In this document: positions 18,185 to 26,447 of the stretch, in pieces
How positions within the stretch are numbered: position 1 is the first letter of the stretch
How the letters are laid out: every line of letters starts with the position of its first letter
Program-made: the position numbers and the translations under genes
The notes under the pieces: generated by a model
The model's input: the letters and a program-made list of their open reading frames with translations, nothing else
Told to the model about the DNA's origin: nothing
The model's database searches: none
Assembly (NCBI GenBank): GCA_963720515.1
Contig: OY970397.1
Location: 372,001 to 436,000, forward strand
Reading direction: 5' to 3'
Length of the DNA: 64,000 nt
Origin: G963720515 sp963720515
Lineage (GTDB): Bacteria > Actinomycetota > Thermoleophilia > Gaiellales > Gaiellaceae

Positions 18185-19621
18185 ATGAGGAGACGGACTG
18201 CAGTTGCTGCGGCCGTTGCTGCGGTTGCAGCGCTCGGCGCCGGCGCCTACGCCGTTGGCGCGCTCAAGGTCGACGACCAGCCGCCGAAGCCGCCCAACCA
18301 TCCCGTCGTCGGGCCGAAGCGCCTCGACGCCGAGACGACGGCGATGATCAACCAGATCGACGCCGCGAACATCAAGGCGTACGACCTGGCGCTCATGGGC
18401 TTCGGCACCCGTAACACGCTCTCGTCCCAGACCGATCCGGTCCGCGGCATCGGCGCCGCCCGCGACTGGCTCTTCAACAAGTTCCAGGAGATCGCCGCGA
18501 CGTCCGGAGGGCGCATGACGGTCGAGCTCCAGAGCTACGTCCAGGGCGTCGCGACCGGGATCCCGACGCCGACCGTGATCACGAACGTGGTCGCGACGCT
18601 CCACGGCACCGACCCGGCGTCGGCCAACCGCTACTACTACGTGAGCGGGCACTACGACTCACGCTGCGGCAACACGACCAACGCGGTGTGCGACGCGCCC
18701 GGCGCGAACGACGACGCCTCGGGCGTCACCGCGGTCCTCGAGATGGCCCGCGTCATGGCGACGCACGAGTTCGACGCGAACATCGTGTTCATGGCTGTCG
18801 CCGGCGAGGAGCAGAACCTCTACGGCTCCGCGCGTGCCGCAACGCTCGCGCAGGCGGCCGGCCAGGACGTCCAGGGGATGTTCACCAACGACATCATCGG
18901 GAGCTCGCTCGGCGGGAACGGCATCTTCAACCCGTGGACGGTGCGGCTCTTCGCCGAGGGCGTCCCGACGAACGAGACGACCGCCGAGGCCAACACGCGC
19001 CGCTCGGTCGGCGGCGAGAACGACTCGCCGGCGCGCCAGATGGCGCGGTTCGTCCGCGAGGTCGCGGAGATTCCCGAGACCGGCATGCACGTCCAGATCG
19101 TCTACCGCCGCGACCGCTTCAACCGCGGCGGCGACCACATCTCGTTCCTCGAGCGCGGCTTCCGCTCGTCGGTCCGCTTCACCGAGCCGAACGAGAATTT
19201 CAACCACCAGCACCAGGACGTTCGGATCGACCCGGACACGGGCGAGCAGATCGGCGACCTGCCTGAGTTCGTGGACTTCGACTACATCGCGCGCGTGGCG
19301 AGGGTGAACGCGGTGGCGCTCACGGCGCTCGCGAACGCTCCAGGCGCGCCGAAGAACGTCCGCATCGCGGGAGGACTCGCCTACGACTCGGCACTTCGGT
19401 GGAACGCGAATACCGAGTCCGACCTCGCGGGCTACGAGGTCGTCTGGCGCAAGACGGACGAGCCCGACTGGACGCACGTGATCCCGGTCGGCCTGCCCGA
19501 ACCCGACGCCTCGGGCGTGGTGCGCTACACGGCTCCGCTCTCGAAGGACGACTTCTTCTTCGCCGTGCGGGCGGTGGACACGGACGGCAACCGCAGCCCG
19601 GTCGTGTTCCCGCGGCCGTAG
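18185..19621 (+). CDS. Secreted M28-family zinc aminopeptidase with C-terminal Fn3-like domain
   Basis: 478 residues from ATG 18185, preceded by a ggggagg site. A signal peptide or anchor (AVAAAVAAVAALGAGAYAVG) is followed by an M28 catalytic domain with the di-zinc ligands in order: SGHYDSR, PGANDDASG, VAGEEQNLYGS with the catalytic Glu pair, a later Asp in FTNDIIG, and a His near NHQHQD. M28 enzymes remove N-terminal residues from peptides outside the cell. Residues ~390-478 (APKNVRIAGGLAYDSALRW onward, SDLAGYEVVWRKTDEPDW) read as a fibronectin-III-like module. A downstream hairpin ends the unit. Confidence 0.88.
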   Translation: MRRRTAVAAAVAAVAALGAGAYAVGALKVDDQPPKPPNHPVVGPKRLDAETTAMINQIDAANIKAYDLALMGFGTRNTLSSQTDPVRGIGAARDWLFNKFQEIAATSGGRMTVELQSYVQGVATGIPTPTVITNVVATLHGTDPASANRYYYVSGHYDSRCGNTTNAVCDAPGANDDASGVTAVLEMARVMATHEFDANIVFMAVAGEEQNLYGSARAATLAQAAGQDVQGMFTNDIIGSSLGGNGIFNPWTVRLFAEGVPTNETTAEANTRRSVGGENDSPARQMARFVREVAEIPETGMHVQIVYRRDRFNRGGDHISFLERGFRSSVRFTEPNENFNHQHQDVRIDPDTGEQIGDLPEFVDFDYIARVARVNAVALTALANAPGAPKNVRIAGGLAYDSALRWNANTESDLAGYEVVWRKTDEPDWTHVIPVGLPEPDASGVVRYTAPLSKDDFFFAVRAVDTDGNRSPVVFPRP

Positions 19622-19630
19622 CCGCATCTC

Positions 19631-19665
19631 GTGGGCCGGCGCGGCGTCGCGTCGCGCCGGCCCAC
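19631..19665 (+). terminator. Hairpin terminator after the M28 gene
   Basis: A 12-bp stem gtgggccggcgc (19631-19642) / gcgccggcccac (19654-19665) with an 11-nt loop, starting 9 nt after the stop. The following tctct is only weakly T-rich. Confidence 0.65.
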
Positions 19666-19761
19666 TCTCTGTGCCGGATCTGAGCCGGGTCCGTGTCGGA
19701 ACGCGCACGGGCCCCGCTCGGCGGGGGTTCGTCCGCCGACCCCCCGACTAGCCTTGGTCGC

Positions 19762-21654
19762 ATGGACGCGGAGCGCATCCTTGCCGACCTGAACCCGGAG
19801 CAACGCCGGGCCGTCGAGGCCGTGCGCGGGCCGGTCTGCATCCTCGCGGGCGCCGGCTCGGGGAAGACCACGACCATCACGCGCCGGATCGCCTACCAGG
19901 TGGCGACGGGCGAGTTCCGTCCCGACGAGATCCTCGCGGTCACGTTCACGGACAAGGCGGCGGGGGAGATGCGCGACAGGCTCGCGGCGCTCGGGGCGAG
20001 CGGCGTGCGCGCGCGGACGTTCCACTCGGCGGCGCTCGGCCAACTCCACGCGTTCGGCGGCGGCGACCCGGGGTCGATCCTGCCGTCGAAGGCGATCGTC
20101 CTCTCCAACGTGGCGCGGGCCCTGCCGCGGCCGTACCGCTTCCGGCCGGTGGGCGACCTCGCGACCGAGGTCGAGTGGGCGAAGAACCGGAGGTTGACCC
20201 CGGCGACGTACCGCGGCGCGCTCGACGGCCACAAGCCGCCGATCCCGCCGGATCTCATGGAGACGGTCTTCCGCGAGTACGAGCGGCGCAAGACGGCCGC
20301 TGGGCGGATCGACTTCGAGGATCTCCTCGAGCGCACGGTCTCGATGTTCGAGACCGACGACCACGCGCGCGAGGCGTTTCGTGAGCGCGTCTGCGCCGTG
20401 ACCGTGGACGAGTACCAGGACGTGAACCTGCTCCAGCAGGCGCTCCTCGAGCTCTGGCTCGGCGGCCGCGACGACCTGGCCGTCGTCGGCGACGACTACC
20501 AGTCCATCTACGCGTTCACGGGGGCGACGCCGCAGTACCTGCTGTCGATGCCGGACCGGTATCCGAGTGCGACCGTCGTTCGGCTCGAGACGAACTACCG
20601 CTCGACGCCGCAGATCCTCGATCTCGCGAACAGGCTCACGCCGAGGCTCGACGGCGCGGTGAAGACGCTGCGGGCGGCGCGGCCGGACGGACCGGAGCCG
20701 GTGCTGCGCTCGTTCGACGGGCCGGAGGAGACCGCGTTCGTCGTGGCCGAGATCCAGAAGCTCGTGGGCGAAGGCGTCGCGCCGGGCGAGATCGCCGTGC
20801 TCTACCGCACGAACGCGCGCTCGGCCGTCTATGAGCAGTCGCTCACTGAGGCGGGCATCGCGTTCCAGGTGCGGGAGGGTGGGTTCCTCCGGCGGCTCGC
20901 GGCGCGGCGGGTGCGGGCGCGGCTCGCGCGGTCGGACACCACGGCCGTCGCGGCGAGCGTTGCGGAGGCGGCCGCGGGCGAGGGCCTGGTCGAGGAGCCG
21001 GCGAAGACGCTCGGCGAGCAGGAGCTCGTCCGTCAGGCCGACCTCGCGCGGATGGTCGACCTCGCGCGCGCCTTCGACGACGGGGAGCGCAGCGTCGCGG
21101 ACTTCCTCGCCGACCTCGACGAGCGCTTCGGACCGGAGGCGACGTCGCAGCGCGGCGTTCAGCTCATGACGTACCACCGGGCGAAGGGGCTCGAGTTCGA
21201 CGCGGTCTTCCTCCCGCGTCTCGAGGACAAGGAGCTCCCGATCCGCCAGGCCAAGGAGCCGGTGGAGGTCGCCGAGGAGCGCCGGCTGCTCTACGTCGGA
21301 ATGACGCGGGCGCGCCGACGGCTCTTCGTCACCTGGTCGGACGCGGCGAAGCCGAGCCCGTTCCTCGCGGAGCTCGGGGTGGAGGCGGCGGCCGCGCCGG
21401 CGCGCCGGCGGTCGCGCGAGCCGATGCCGGATACCCCCGCGGTGGCCGCGCTGCGCCGCTGGCGCCGCGAGCGGGCCGAGGCCGACGGCGTCCCGGCGTT
21501 CGTCGTCTTCCACGACACGACGCTGGCAGAGATCGCGGAGCGCCGGCCGGCCTCGCACGGCGAGCTCGCGAGCGTCCCGGGGATCGGCCCGACGAAGCTC
21601 GACCGCTACGGCGACGAGCTCCTCGCGACGCTCGCAACGCTTGAGGCGGCATGA
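19762..21654 (+). CDS. uvrD2: UvrD2-type SF1A DNA helicase with HRDC domain
   Basis: 630 residues from ATG 19762. SF1A motifs are complete: Walker A AGAGSGKTTTITRRI, TFTDKAAGEMRDR (Ia), DEYQDVN (II), VGDDYQSIYAFTGA (III), ETNYRS (IV), TYHRAKGLEFDAVF (V) and YVGMTRARRRL (VI). The C-terminal ~75 residues (ALRRWRRERAEADGVPAF, then SVPGIGPTKLDRYGDELL) form an HRDC domain, the combination known from mycobacterial UvrD2. Role: 3'-5' unwinding in DNA repair. The region between motifs IV and V is compact compared with PcrA, as in UvrD2. Confidence 0.92.
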   Translation: MDAERILADLNPEQRRAVEAVRGPVCILAGAGSGKTTTITRRIAYQVATGEFRPDEILAVTFTDKAAGEMRDRLAALGASGVRARTFHSAALGQLHAFGGGDPGSILPSKAIVLSNVARALPRPYRFRPVGDLATEVEWAKNRRLTPATYRGALDGHKPPIPPDLMETVFREYERRKTAAGRIDFEDLLERTVSMFETDDHAREAFRERVCAVTVDEYQDVNLLQQALLELWLGGRDDLAVVGDDYQSIYAFTGATPQYLLSMPDRYPSATVVRLETNYRSTPQILDLANRLTPRLDGAVKTLRAARPDGPEPVLRSFDGPEETAFVVAEIQKLVGEGVAPGEIAVLYRTNARSAVYEQSLTEAGIAFQVREGGFLRRLAARRVRARLARSDTTAVAASVAEAAAGEGLVEEPAKTLGEQELVRQADLARMVDLARAFDDGERSVADFLADLDERFGPEATSQRGVQLMTYHRAKGLEFDAVFLPRLEDKELPIRQAKEPVEVAEERRLLYVGMTRARRRLFVTWSDAAKPSPFLAELGVEAAAAPARRRSREPMPDTPAVAALRRWRRERAEADGVPAFVVFHDTTLAEIAERRPASHGELASVPGIGPTKLDRYGDELLATLATLEAA

Positions 21655-21689
21655 ATACTTGCAATCCGGCGGCGAATCGTGTGAACTAG

Positions 21690-21845
21690 CGCGGTCAACC
21701 GCCGAAGGGGGAGACGATCAACTCCCGCGGAGGGGGGCACGGAGTTCGGGTCTCCCTGATACTCCACCTACATACGGTTGATGCCCCGATGCGGCGGGGG
21801 CAGCGACCACTCTGAGGAGAACGGGGCTGGCGGCGGCCCCGTTTT
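21690..21845 (+). ncRNA. Possible small RNA ending in an intrinsic terminator
   Basis: No gene occupies the stretch after uvrD2, yet it carries several potential helices: gcgg(tcaa)ccgc near 21692-21703, gggag/ctccc around 21709-21726, and tgcccc/ggggca around 21782-21802. It ends in a clear terminator: acggggc (21821-21827) / gccccgt (21836-21842) plus a T run at 21842-21845. Interleaved complementary segments gagac/gtctc and atcaac/gttgat could form a pseudoknot. It might instead be the uvrD2 3' UTR with its terminator. No known RNA family is recognised. Confidence 0.35.
21821..21845 (+). terminator. Intrinsic terminator
   Basis: A seven-base-pair stem acggggc/gccccgt with an eight-base loop, followed by tttt. 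It is oriented to end plus-strand transcripts (uvrD2 or the candidate small RNA) before the structured repeat that follows. Confidence 0.75.
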
Positions 21846-21855
21846 CGCTTAAAGG

Positions 21856-22020
21856 GAACCTCTGACCGAACGAAGCCTTGTGCCGCCCGGCTGCGCTGGA
21901 CGCCGCGAGGACGGCGTCCTCGGTCGCGCCCGTACCTTCCTGGTACGAACGCGACGCTGCGTCCTTGCCTCGCACCGCCCATCGCACCCGGGCGACGAAG
22001 CGTCATTCGGCCAGAGGTTC
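21856..22020. repeat. Structured intergenic element, copy 1
   Basis: A ~165-nt element with a related copy at 61534-61697. Its ends form a 15-bp terminal helix (21856-21870 with 22006-22020) with a single A-C mismatch. Inside are hairpin cgaggac-ggc-gtcctcg (21906-21922) and an extended stem-loop: gtcgcg (21923-21928) / cgcgac (21950-21955) enclosing cgtacc (21931-21936) / ggtacg (21942-21947). The interior sequence is strongly conserved with copy 2, while the terminal helix has a different sequence in copy 2 yet still pairs. It lies between convergent uvrD2 and yjbQ. It may be a structured RNA, a palindromic transcription-end element or a mobile miniature repeat. Confidence 0.7.
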
Positions 22021-22036
22021 TAGGACTCGCTGGGCG

Positions 22037-22489
22037 CTAGTCGCCGACGACCTGGACGATCCAGCGCCGGTCGCGCGAGCGGTCGAGCTCGAGGAAGAGC
22101 ACGCGCTGCCAGGTGCCGAGGCAGAGCTCGCCGTCGCGCACCGGGATCGACTCGCCGGCGGGGCCGAGCAGCATCGCCATGCAGTGCGAGTGCCCGTTGC
22201 CGAACTCCATGTCCTCCGGGCAGACGTTCTCCGTCCGGCGATCCCAGTCGTCGTGCGCGTAGTACTTCTCCGAGGGCACCAGCCGCTTGAGCATGCGGGC
22301 GAAGTCCTCGAGGAACCCGGTCTCGAACTCGTTCACCCGCACGCAGCAGGTCGTGTGCGGCGAGTAGACGCAGGCGATCCCGTCGCTCACGCCGCTCTGG
22401 GCGACCGCTTCACGCACCTCGTCGGTGATGTCGCGGATCTCGAGGCCGCCCTTCGTCCGCAAGCTTCGTTCGAGCTGAAAGACCTTCAC
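22037..22489 (-). CDS. YjbQ/UPF0047 family protein
   Basis: A 150-residue single-domain protein of the YjbQ family, reported in the literature to have secondary thiamine-phosphate synthase activity. Conserved landmarks are GIACVYSPHTTCCVRVNE near residue 38, the acidic/His segment VCPEDMEFGNGHSHCMAML, and GELCLGTWQRVLFLELD. Length and order match the family throughout. It stands alone, convergent with uvrD2, and its stop lies 16 nt from the structured repeat. Physiological role uncertain. Confidence 0.88.
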   Translation of the reverse strand: MKVFQLERSLRTKGGLEIRDITDEVREAVAQSGVSDGIACVYSPHTTCCVRVNEFETGFLEDFARMLKRLVPSEKYYAHDDWDRRTENVCPEDMEFGNGHSHCMAMLLGPAGESIPVRDGELCLGTWQRVLFLELDRSRDRRWIVQVVGD

Positions 22490-22606
22490 GCGTCCGTTCT
22501 ACCTCCGGGGGCATCCGGCCCCGTGACGACTTTCGATGAGCCTGCCCTATTCTTGCGCGTCCGAACGCTCCGTGTCGAAGTCACACGCAGCGTCGTACCC
22601 GGAAAT

Positions 22607-23065
22607 CTAGTAGCCGGAGCCGGCCGAGCCGGTGGAGGTCTCGCTCTCGCCCGTGTCCGTCGAGCCCGCGCCGCCGCCGGCGCCCACAGTGAGGGTGCCC
22701 TCCATGCCCTGCTCCTTGTGGCCGTCGACCGGGCAGTAGAACTCGTAGGTGCCGTCCTTCAGGTCGACCGTCAGCTCGGCGGTCTGGCCCGGCTCGATCG
22801 TGTCGGTCTCCTCCTCGACGCCCTCGCCCTCGATCTCGAGCGCGTGGCCCGTCTGGCCGTCGTTCGTGAGGACGAACGTGACCTCGCCGGCCTCGGTGGT
22901 GATCTCGGGCGGGTCGAAGTGGAAATCGGACGCGGAGACGTCGATGCGCTGGCCGCCTCCGCCGCCCGTCCCGGCGGCGGCGCCGGTCGTCTCGTTGTCG
23001 CTCGAGCCGCACCCGGCGGCTGCGAGAACGACGAGAACCGGCAGGAAAAGAAGGCTGCGGCGCAT
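22607..23065 (-). CDS. Cupredoxin (plastocyanin-like) lipoprotein
   Basis: 152 residues from ATG 23065 (MRRSLLFLPVLVVLAAAGCG) with lipobox AAGC. A Gly-rich linker leads to a single cupredoxin domain: IDVSASDFHFDPPEIT, VLTNDGQTGHALEIEG with the first copper His, and YEFYCPVDGHKEQGMEG supplying Cys, His and Met of a type 1 copper site. The C-terminal tail is Ser/Thr/Gly-rich. It is probably a membrane-tethered periplasmic or surface electron carrier or copper binder. The neighbours give no pathway; the gene is divergent from the cyclase-AAA gene. Confidence 0.88.
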   Translation of the reverse strand: MRRSLLFLPVLVVLAAAGCGSSDNETTGAAAGTGGGGGQRIDVSASDFHFDPPEITTEAGEVTFVLTNDGQTGHALEIEGEGVEEETDTIEPGQTAELTVDLKDGTYEFYCPVDGHKEQGMEGTLTVGAGGGAGSTDTGESETSTGSAGSGY

Positions 23066-23158
23066 GCGTCCGGATGATACGGGCTTCCGCTGAATTCGGT
23101 TTCCCATGCGGGTCGCGTTCCCGGCCGGTTCGGTCTCAACCCTCCATAGACTCGTGCG

Positions 23159-26100
23159 GTGGCCTCGTGTCCGCATTGCGCCCAGGAGAACCCGGCAGGC
23201 GCGAGGTTCTGCAACGGCTGCGGCGCCGCGCTCGCCGACGAGTGGGAGGAGCGGCGCAAGCCGGCGACGCTGCTCTTCTGCGACGTCGCGGATTCGACGG
23301 GGCTCGGTGAAAGCATCGACGCCGAGGCGGTGCGTGAGCTGATGCTCGCCTACTTTCGCGAGATGCGCACAGCGATCGAGTCTCATGGCGGGACCGTCGA
23401 GAAGTTCATCGGCGACGCCGTCCTGGGTGTGTTCGGCGTGCCGGTCGCGCACGAGGACGACGCTCTGCGTGCGGTGCGCGCGGCGTTCGAGATGGGCACG
23501 CGATTGACCGGGCTGAATACGGAGTTCGAGAGCCGCTTCGGGGCGCGGCTTGCGCTGCGGATCGGGATCAACACCGGCGAGGTGGTCGCCGGCGACGCGT
23601 CGGCGCGTGAGACCTTCGTGTCCGGCGACGCCGTCAACATCGCGGCGCGCCTCGAGCAGGCTGCGCCACCGGGCGGCATCCTGCTTGGCGGAACGACGTT
23701 CGCGCTGGTCGAGCAGGCGGTCGAAGCGGAGGCGTTGCCCCCGTTGGCGCTCAAGGGCAAAGCAGCGCCGGTTGCCGCCTACCGCCTGCTCCGTCTCGGC
23801 GGCGACGAGGAGTCGCCGCGCGATGCCGTTCCGTTTGTCGCGCGCGAGAAGGAGCTCGCGCTGCTCGCGTCGCTGCTCGAACGTGTGCGTGAGTCCGGCA
23901 AGCCTCGCCGGGCGCTGATCATCGGTGAGGCCGGGGTGGGGAAGTCGCGCTTGGTCAGGACTGCGCTCGCTCACGCCGGAAGCGTGCGCGTGCTTGCCGT
24001 TCGCTGCCTGCCGTACGGCGAGGCAATCACCTACTTCCCGCTTGTCGAGCTGCTGCGCCAGGCGGCGCGCATCAGCGAGAGCGACGATCGGCTCGGCGCG
24101 CGCAGCCGGCTCGAGGCGTTGTTCGCGGGCGAGCCCGACGCGGACAGCGTGACCGCAATCCACGCCCAGGTTCTCGGGCTCGCAGACAGCGTCGCGTCGG
24201 CCACGGAGATCGCCTGGGCTGCGCGGCGGCTCGCAGAGGTCCTCGCTCGTGAGCGTCCGCTCGTGCTGGTCGTGGACGACCTCCAGTGGGCGAAGGAGCC
24301 GTTCGTCGAGCTGCTCGAAGGGATCGCGGAGCGTGGACGTGCCCCGGTCCTCGTCCTTTGTCTCGCACGTCCGGAGTTCGATTGGCGCGGCAGCGGCTGG
24401 GAGCCCGACGTGCGCCTGCAGCCCCTCTCGGATGAGGAGGCGGAGCGTCTGGTCGCCTGCCTTGCGACCGACCGCCCGATCGTGGAGGAGGCCCGCGACC
24501 GGTTGCTTGCGGCGGCCGGCGGGAACCCGCTCTTCCTCGAGGAGCTGGCGGCGTTTCTCGCGCTTGCCGGTGAGGGACCGGCCGAGATGCCACCGACGCT
24601 CGACGCGCTTCTTGCGGCGCGGCTCGACGCGCTCGCGGCGGATGAGCGCCGCACGCTCGAGTCCGCATCGGTGGAGGGCCAGGTGTTCCATCGCGGCGCC
24701 GTGGTGGCACTTGCCGCTCCCGGCGAGCGCGCGACCGTCGACTCCTCGCTCGCCCGCCTGGGCGAGAACGCCCTCGTTCGCGTCGCCTCGTCGAGCTTCC
24801 TCGGCGAGCAGGCGTTCCAGTTTCACCACCTGCTGATCCGTGATGCCGCCTACCGCGGTACGCCGAAGCGACGGCGCGCAGACCTGCATCTGCAGTTCGC
24901 CGGCTGGCTCGAGCAGAAGCTCGGAAAGCGGGTCGCGGAGGCGGCGGAGATCGTCGGCTACCACCTGGAGCAGACCTGGTGCCTGCGGCGCGACCTCGGC
25001 CCGCTCGACGACGAGACGCGCGCGGTCGGCGCGACGCGCGGCCGAGCTGCTCGCGGGCGCGGCTCGGCGCGCGCTCGCACGCGGAGACGCCGCCGCTGCG
25101 CTGCAGCTCCTCACGCGGGCGTGCGCACTCGCCGCGAGCCCGCACAGCCGGATCGAGCTCGAGCTCGAGCGCGGCGTCGCGGCCCGTGAGGCCGGGGAGT
25201 TCGCGCTCGGCGAATCGGTTCTCGCGGCCGTCGAGCACGAGGCGCGGGTCGAGGCCATGGAGAGCGTCGCCGCTCGGACAGGGCTCGAGCTCGCGCTGCT
25301 CGAGCTCCACCTCCGTCCGGACGGAGCCGGTGTCCGGCTACGCCAGGCCGGCGAGGCGGCACTCGCGAGCTTCGAGGCGGCCGACGACGAGCGCGGCCGT
25401 GTCCTGGCCCTGTCGGTACTCGCGCAGGAGCGGTGGATGGCGCTGCACTGCGAGGAGATGGAGCGCCTGGCCGAACAGGCGCTCGTGCACGCCCGGCGGC
25501 TTGGGGACGACCGGCTGACCGCGTGGGTGCTGGTTGCGCTCGCGCGCGCGGTGCTCTTCGGTCCGCGGCCGGCGAGTGAGGCGGCGCGGCGCTGCGAGGA
25601 TCTGCTCGCAGACGCCCGCCGGATCGGACCGACGACCGAGTCGTCGATCTCGATGATGCTCGCCGTCCTGGAGGCGACGCAGGGACGCGCCGAGCGAGCG
25701 CGGGAGCTCGCGAGCAACAGCACCGCCGTGTTCGAGGAGGTCGCGCCGGGGCCCCGGGTCGCGGTCGCCCGTCAGTACGCGGGGTTTGCGGAGCTGATCC
25801 TCGGCGACGGGACGCGCGCCGAGCGCGAGCTTCGCAAGTCGTTCGAGCTGCTCGAGAGCCTCGGCGAGCGCGCGATCGCCTCAACCGTCGCGGCGCTGCT
25901 CGCGCGGGCCCTCGTCGAGCTCGATCGCGGCGACGAAGCGGAGCTCCTGTCGTCGCTTGCGCTCGAATGGAGCGGGCCCGAAGACATCGCGACGCAGTCG
26001 TATGCGCGCAGCGCTCACGCCTGCGCGCTCGTGGCCCGCGGCGCCAAGGACGAGGCACGACACCAGGCGCTCCAGGCAGTCGAGCTGTCGTCGGCAAGCG

Positions 26101-26267
26101 ACTTCGTCAACCTGCGCGGCGATGCCGCATACGCCCTCGCCGTCGTCCTCCGCGCCTGCGACGACGATGCGGGCGCACGCAGCGCGGCGACCGAGGCCCA
26201 CGCCTTCTTCGTCGCCAAGGAGAACCTCGTCCTCGCGGAAAGAGCGGCGGCGTTCTCGGCCGGTTGA
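23159..26267 (+). CDS. Class III adenylate/guanylate cyclase-AAA ATPase-TPR regulator (one frameshift)
   Basis: About 1035 codons from GTG 23159. Residues 1-25 are a zinc ribbon (CPHCAQENPAGARFCNGCG). The cyclase domain follows (LFCDVADSTGLGE; KFIGDAVLGVFGVPVAHEDD), then an AAA/NACHT-like ATPase with Walker A GEAGVGKSRL and Walker B LVLVVDDLQWAKE, and a long alpha-helical TPR-like repeat region to the end. Near 25034 an extra A in gcgacgcgcg breaks the frame; without it the sequence runs on as AAELLAGAARRALARGDA. This family is common in actinobacteria; the repeat module is thought to receive the signal and the cyclase to produce cNMP. A cNMP-binding MFS protein lies elsewhere in the window, but no link is shown. 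Confidence 0.85.
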
Positions 26268-26306
26268 CTTCTCGGGCGCGAGAACGCATCGTCGTGGTCC
26301 CCGACC

Positions 26307-26312
26307 AGGAGG
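26307..26312 (+). promoter_or_regulatory. Consensus Shine-Dalgarno site of the 40-aa peptide gene
   Basis: A perfect aggagg lies 8 nt before ATG 26321. It is the main reason for calling such a short reading frame a real gene. Confidence 0.7.
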
Positions 26313-26320
26313 TAGATCAC

Positions 26321-26443
26321 ATGACCGAGACCGAGCCCGAGCGGCCGGCACCCGACGCCGAGCCGGAGGAGAGCCCCGCGGAGGTGATCTTCGGTCCCGA
26401 CACGGCCGAGGAAGACGACGCCGACGCCGGAGCCGCCAGCTAG
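26321..26443 (+). CDS. 40-aa acidic peptide, candidate RiPP precursor
   Basis: ATG 26321 to TAG 26441-26443 with a perfect aggagg 8 nt upstream. The peptide starts MTETEPERPAPDAEPEESPA, has a short hydrophobic EVIFGPD segment at about residues 21-27, and ends DADAGAAS. It is strongly acidic, with no signal peptide and no Cys. Its stop is 4 nt from the start of a SagB-like dehydrogenase, so the two are translationally coupled. A small peptide fused in expression to this enzyme type suggests a ribosomally made, modified peptide, with the acidic part as leader. The lack of a Cys/Ser/Thr-rich core weakens the azoline version of that idea; it could instead be a small accessory subunit. Confidence 0.55.
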   Translation: MTETEPERPAPDAEPEESPAEVIFGPDTAEEDDADAGAAS

Positions 26444-26447
26444 AGAA

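Noticed and set aside
19525..21558. Minus-strand frame of ~680 codons opposite uvrD2
   Set aside because: Shadow of a fully conserved helicase; Arg/Leu/Ala/Asp-rich low complexity.
22607..25723. Minus-strand open frame of over 1000 codons
   Set aside because: Its 3' end is the real cupredoxin gene (22607-23065); the remainder is antisense to the cyclase-AAA gene, low-complexity Arg/Ala/Ser, and kept open by GC-rich codon structure.
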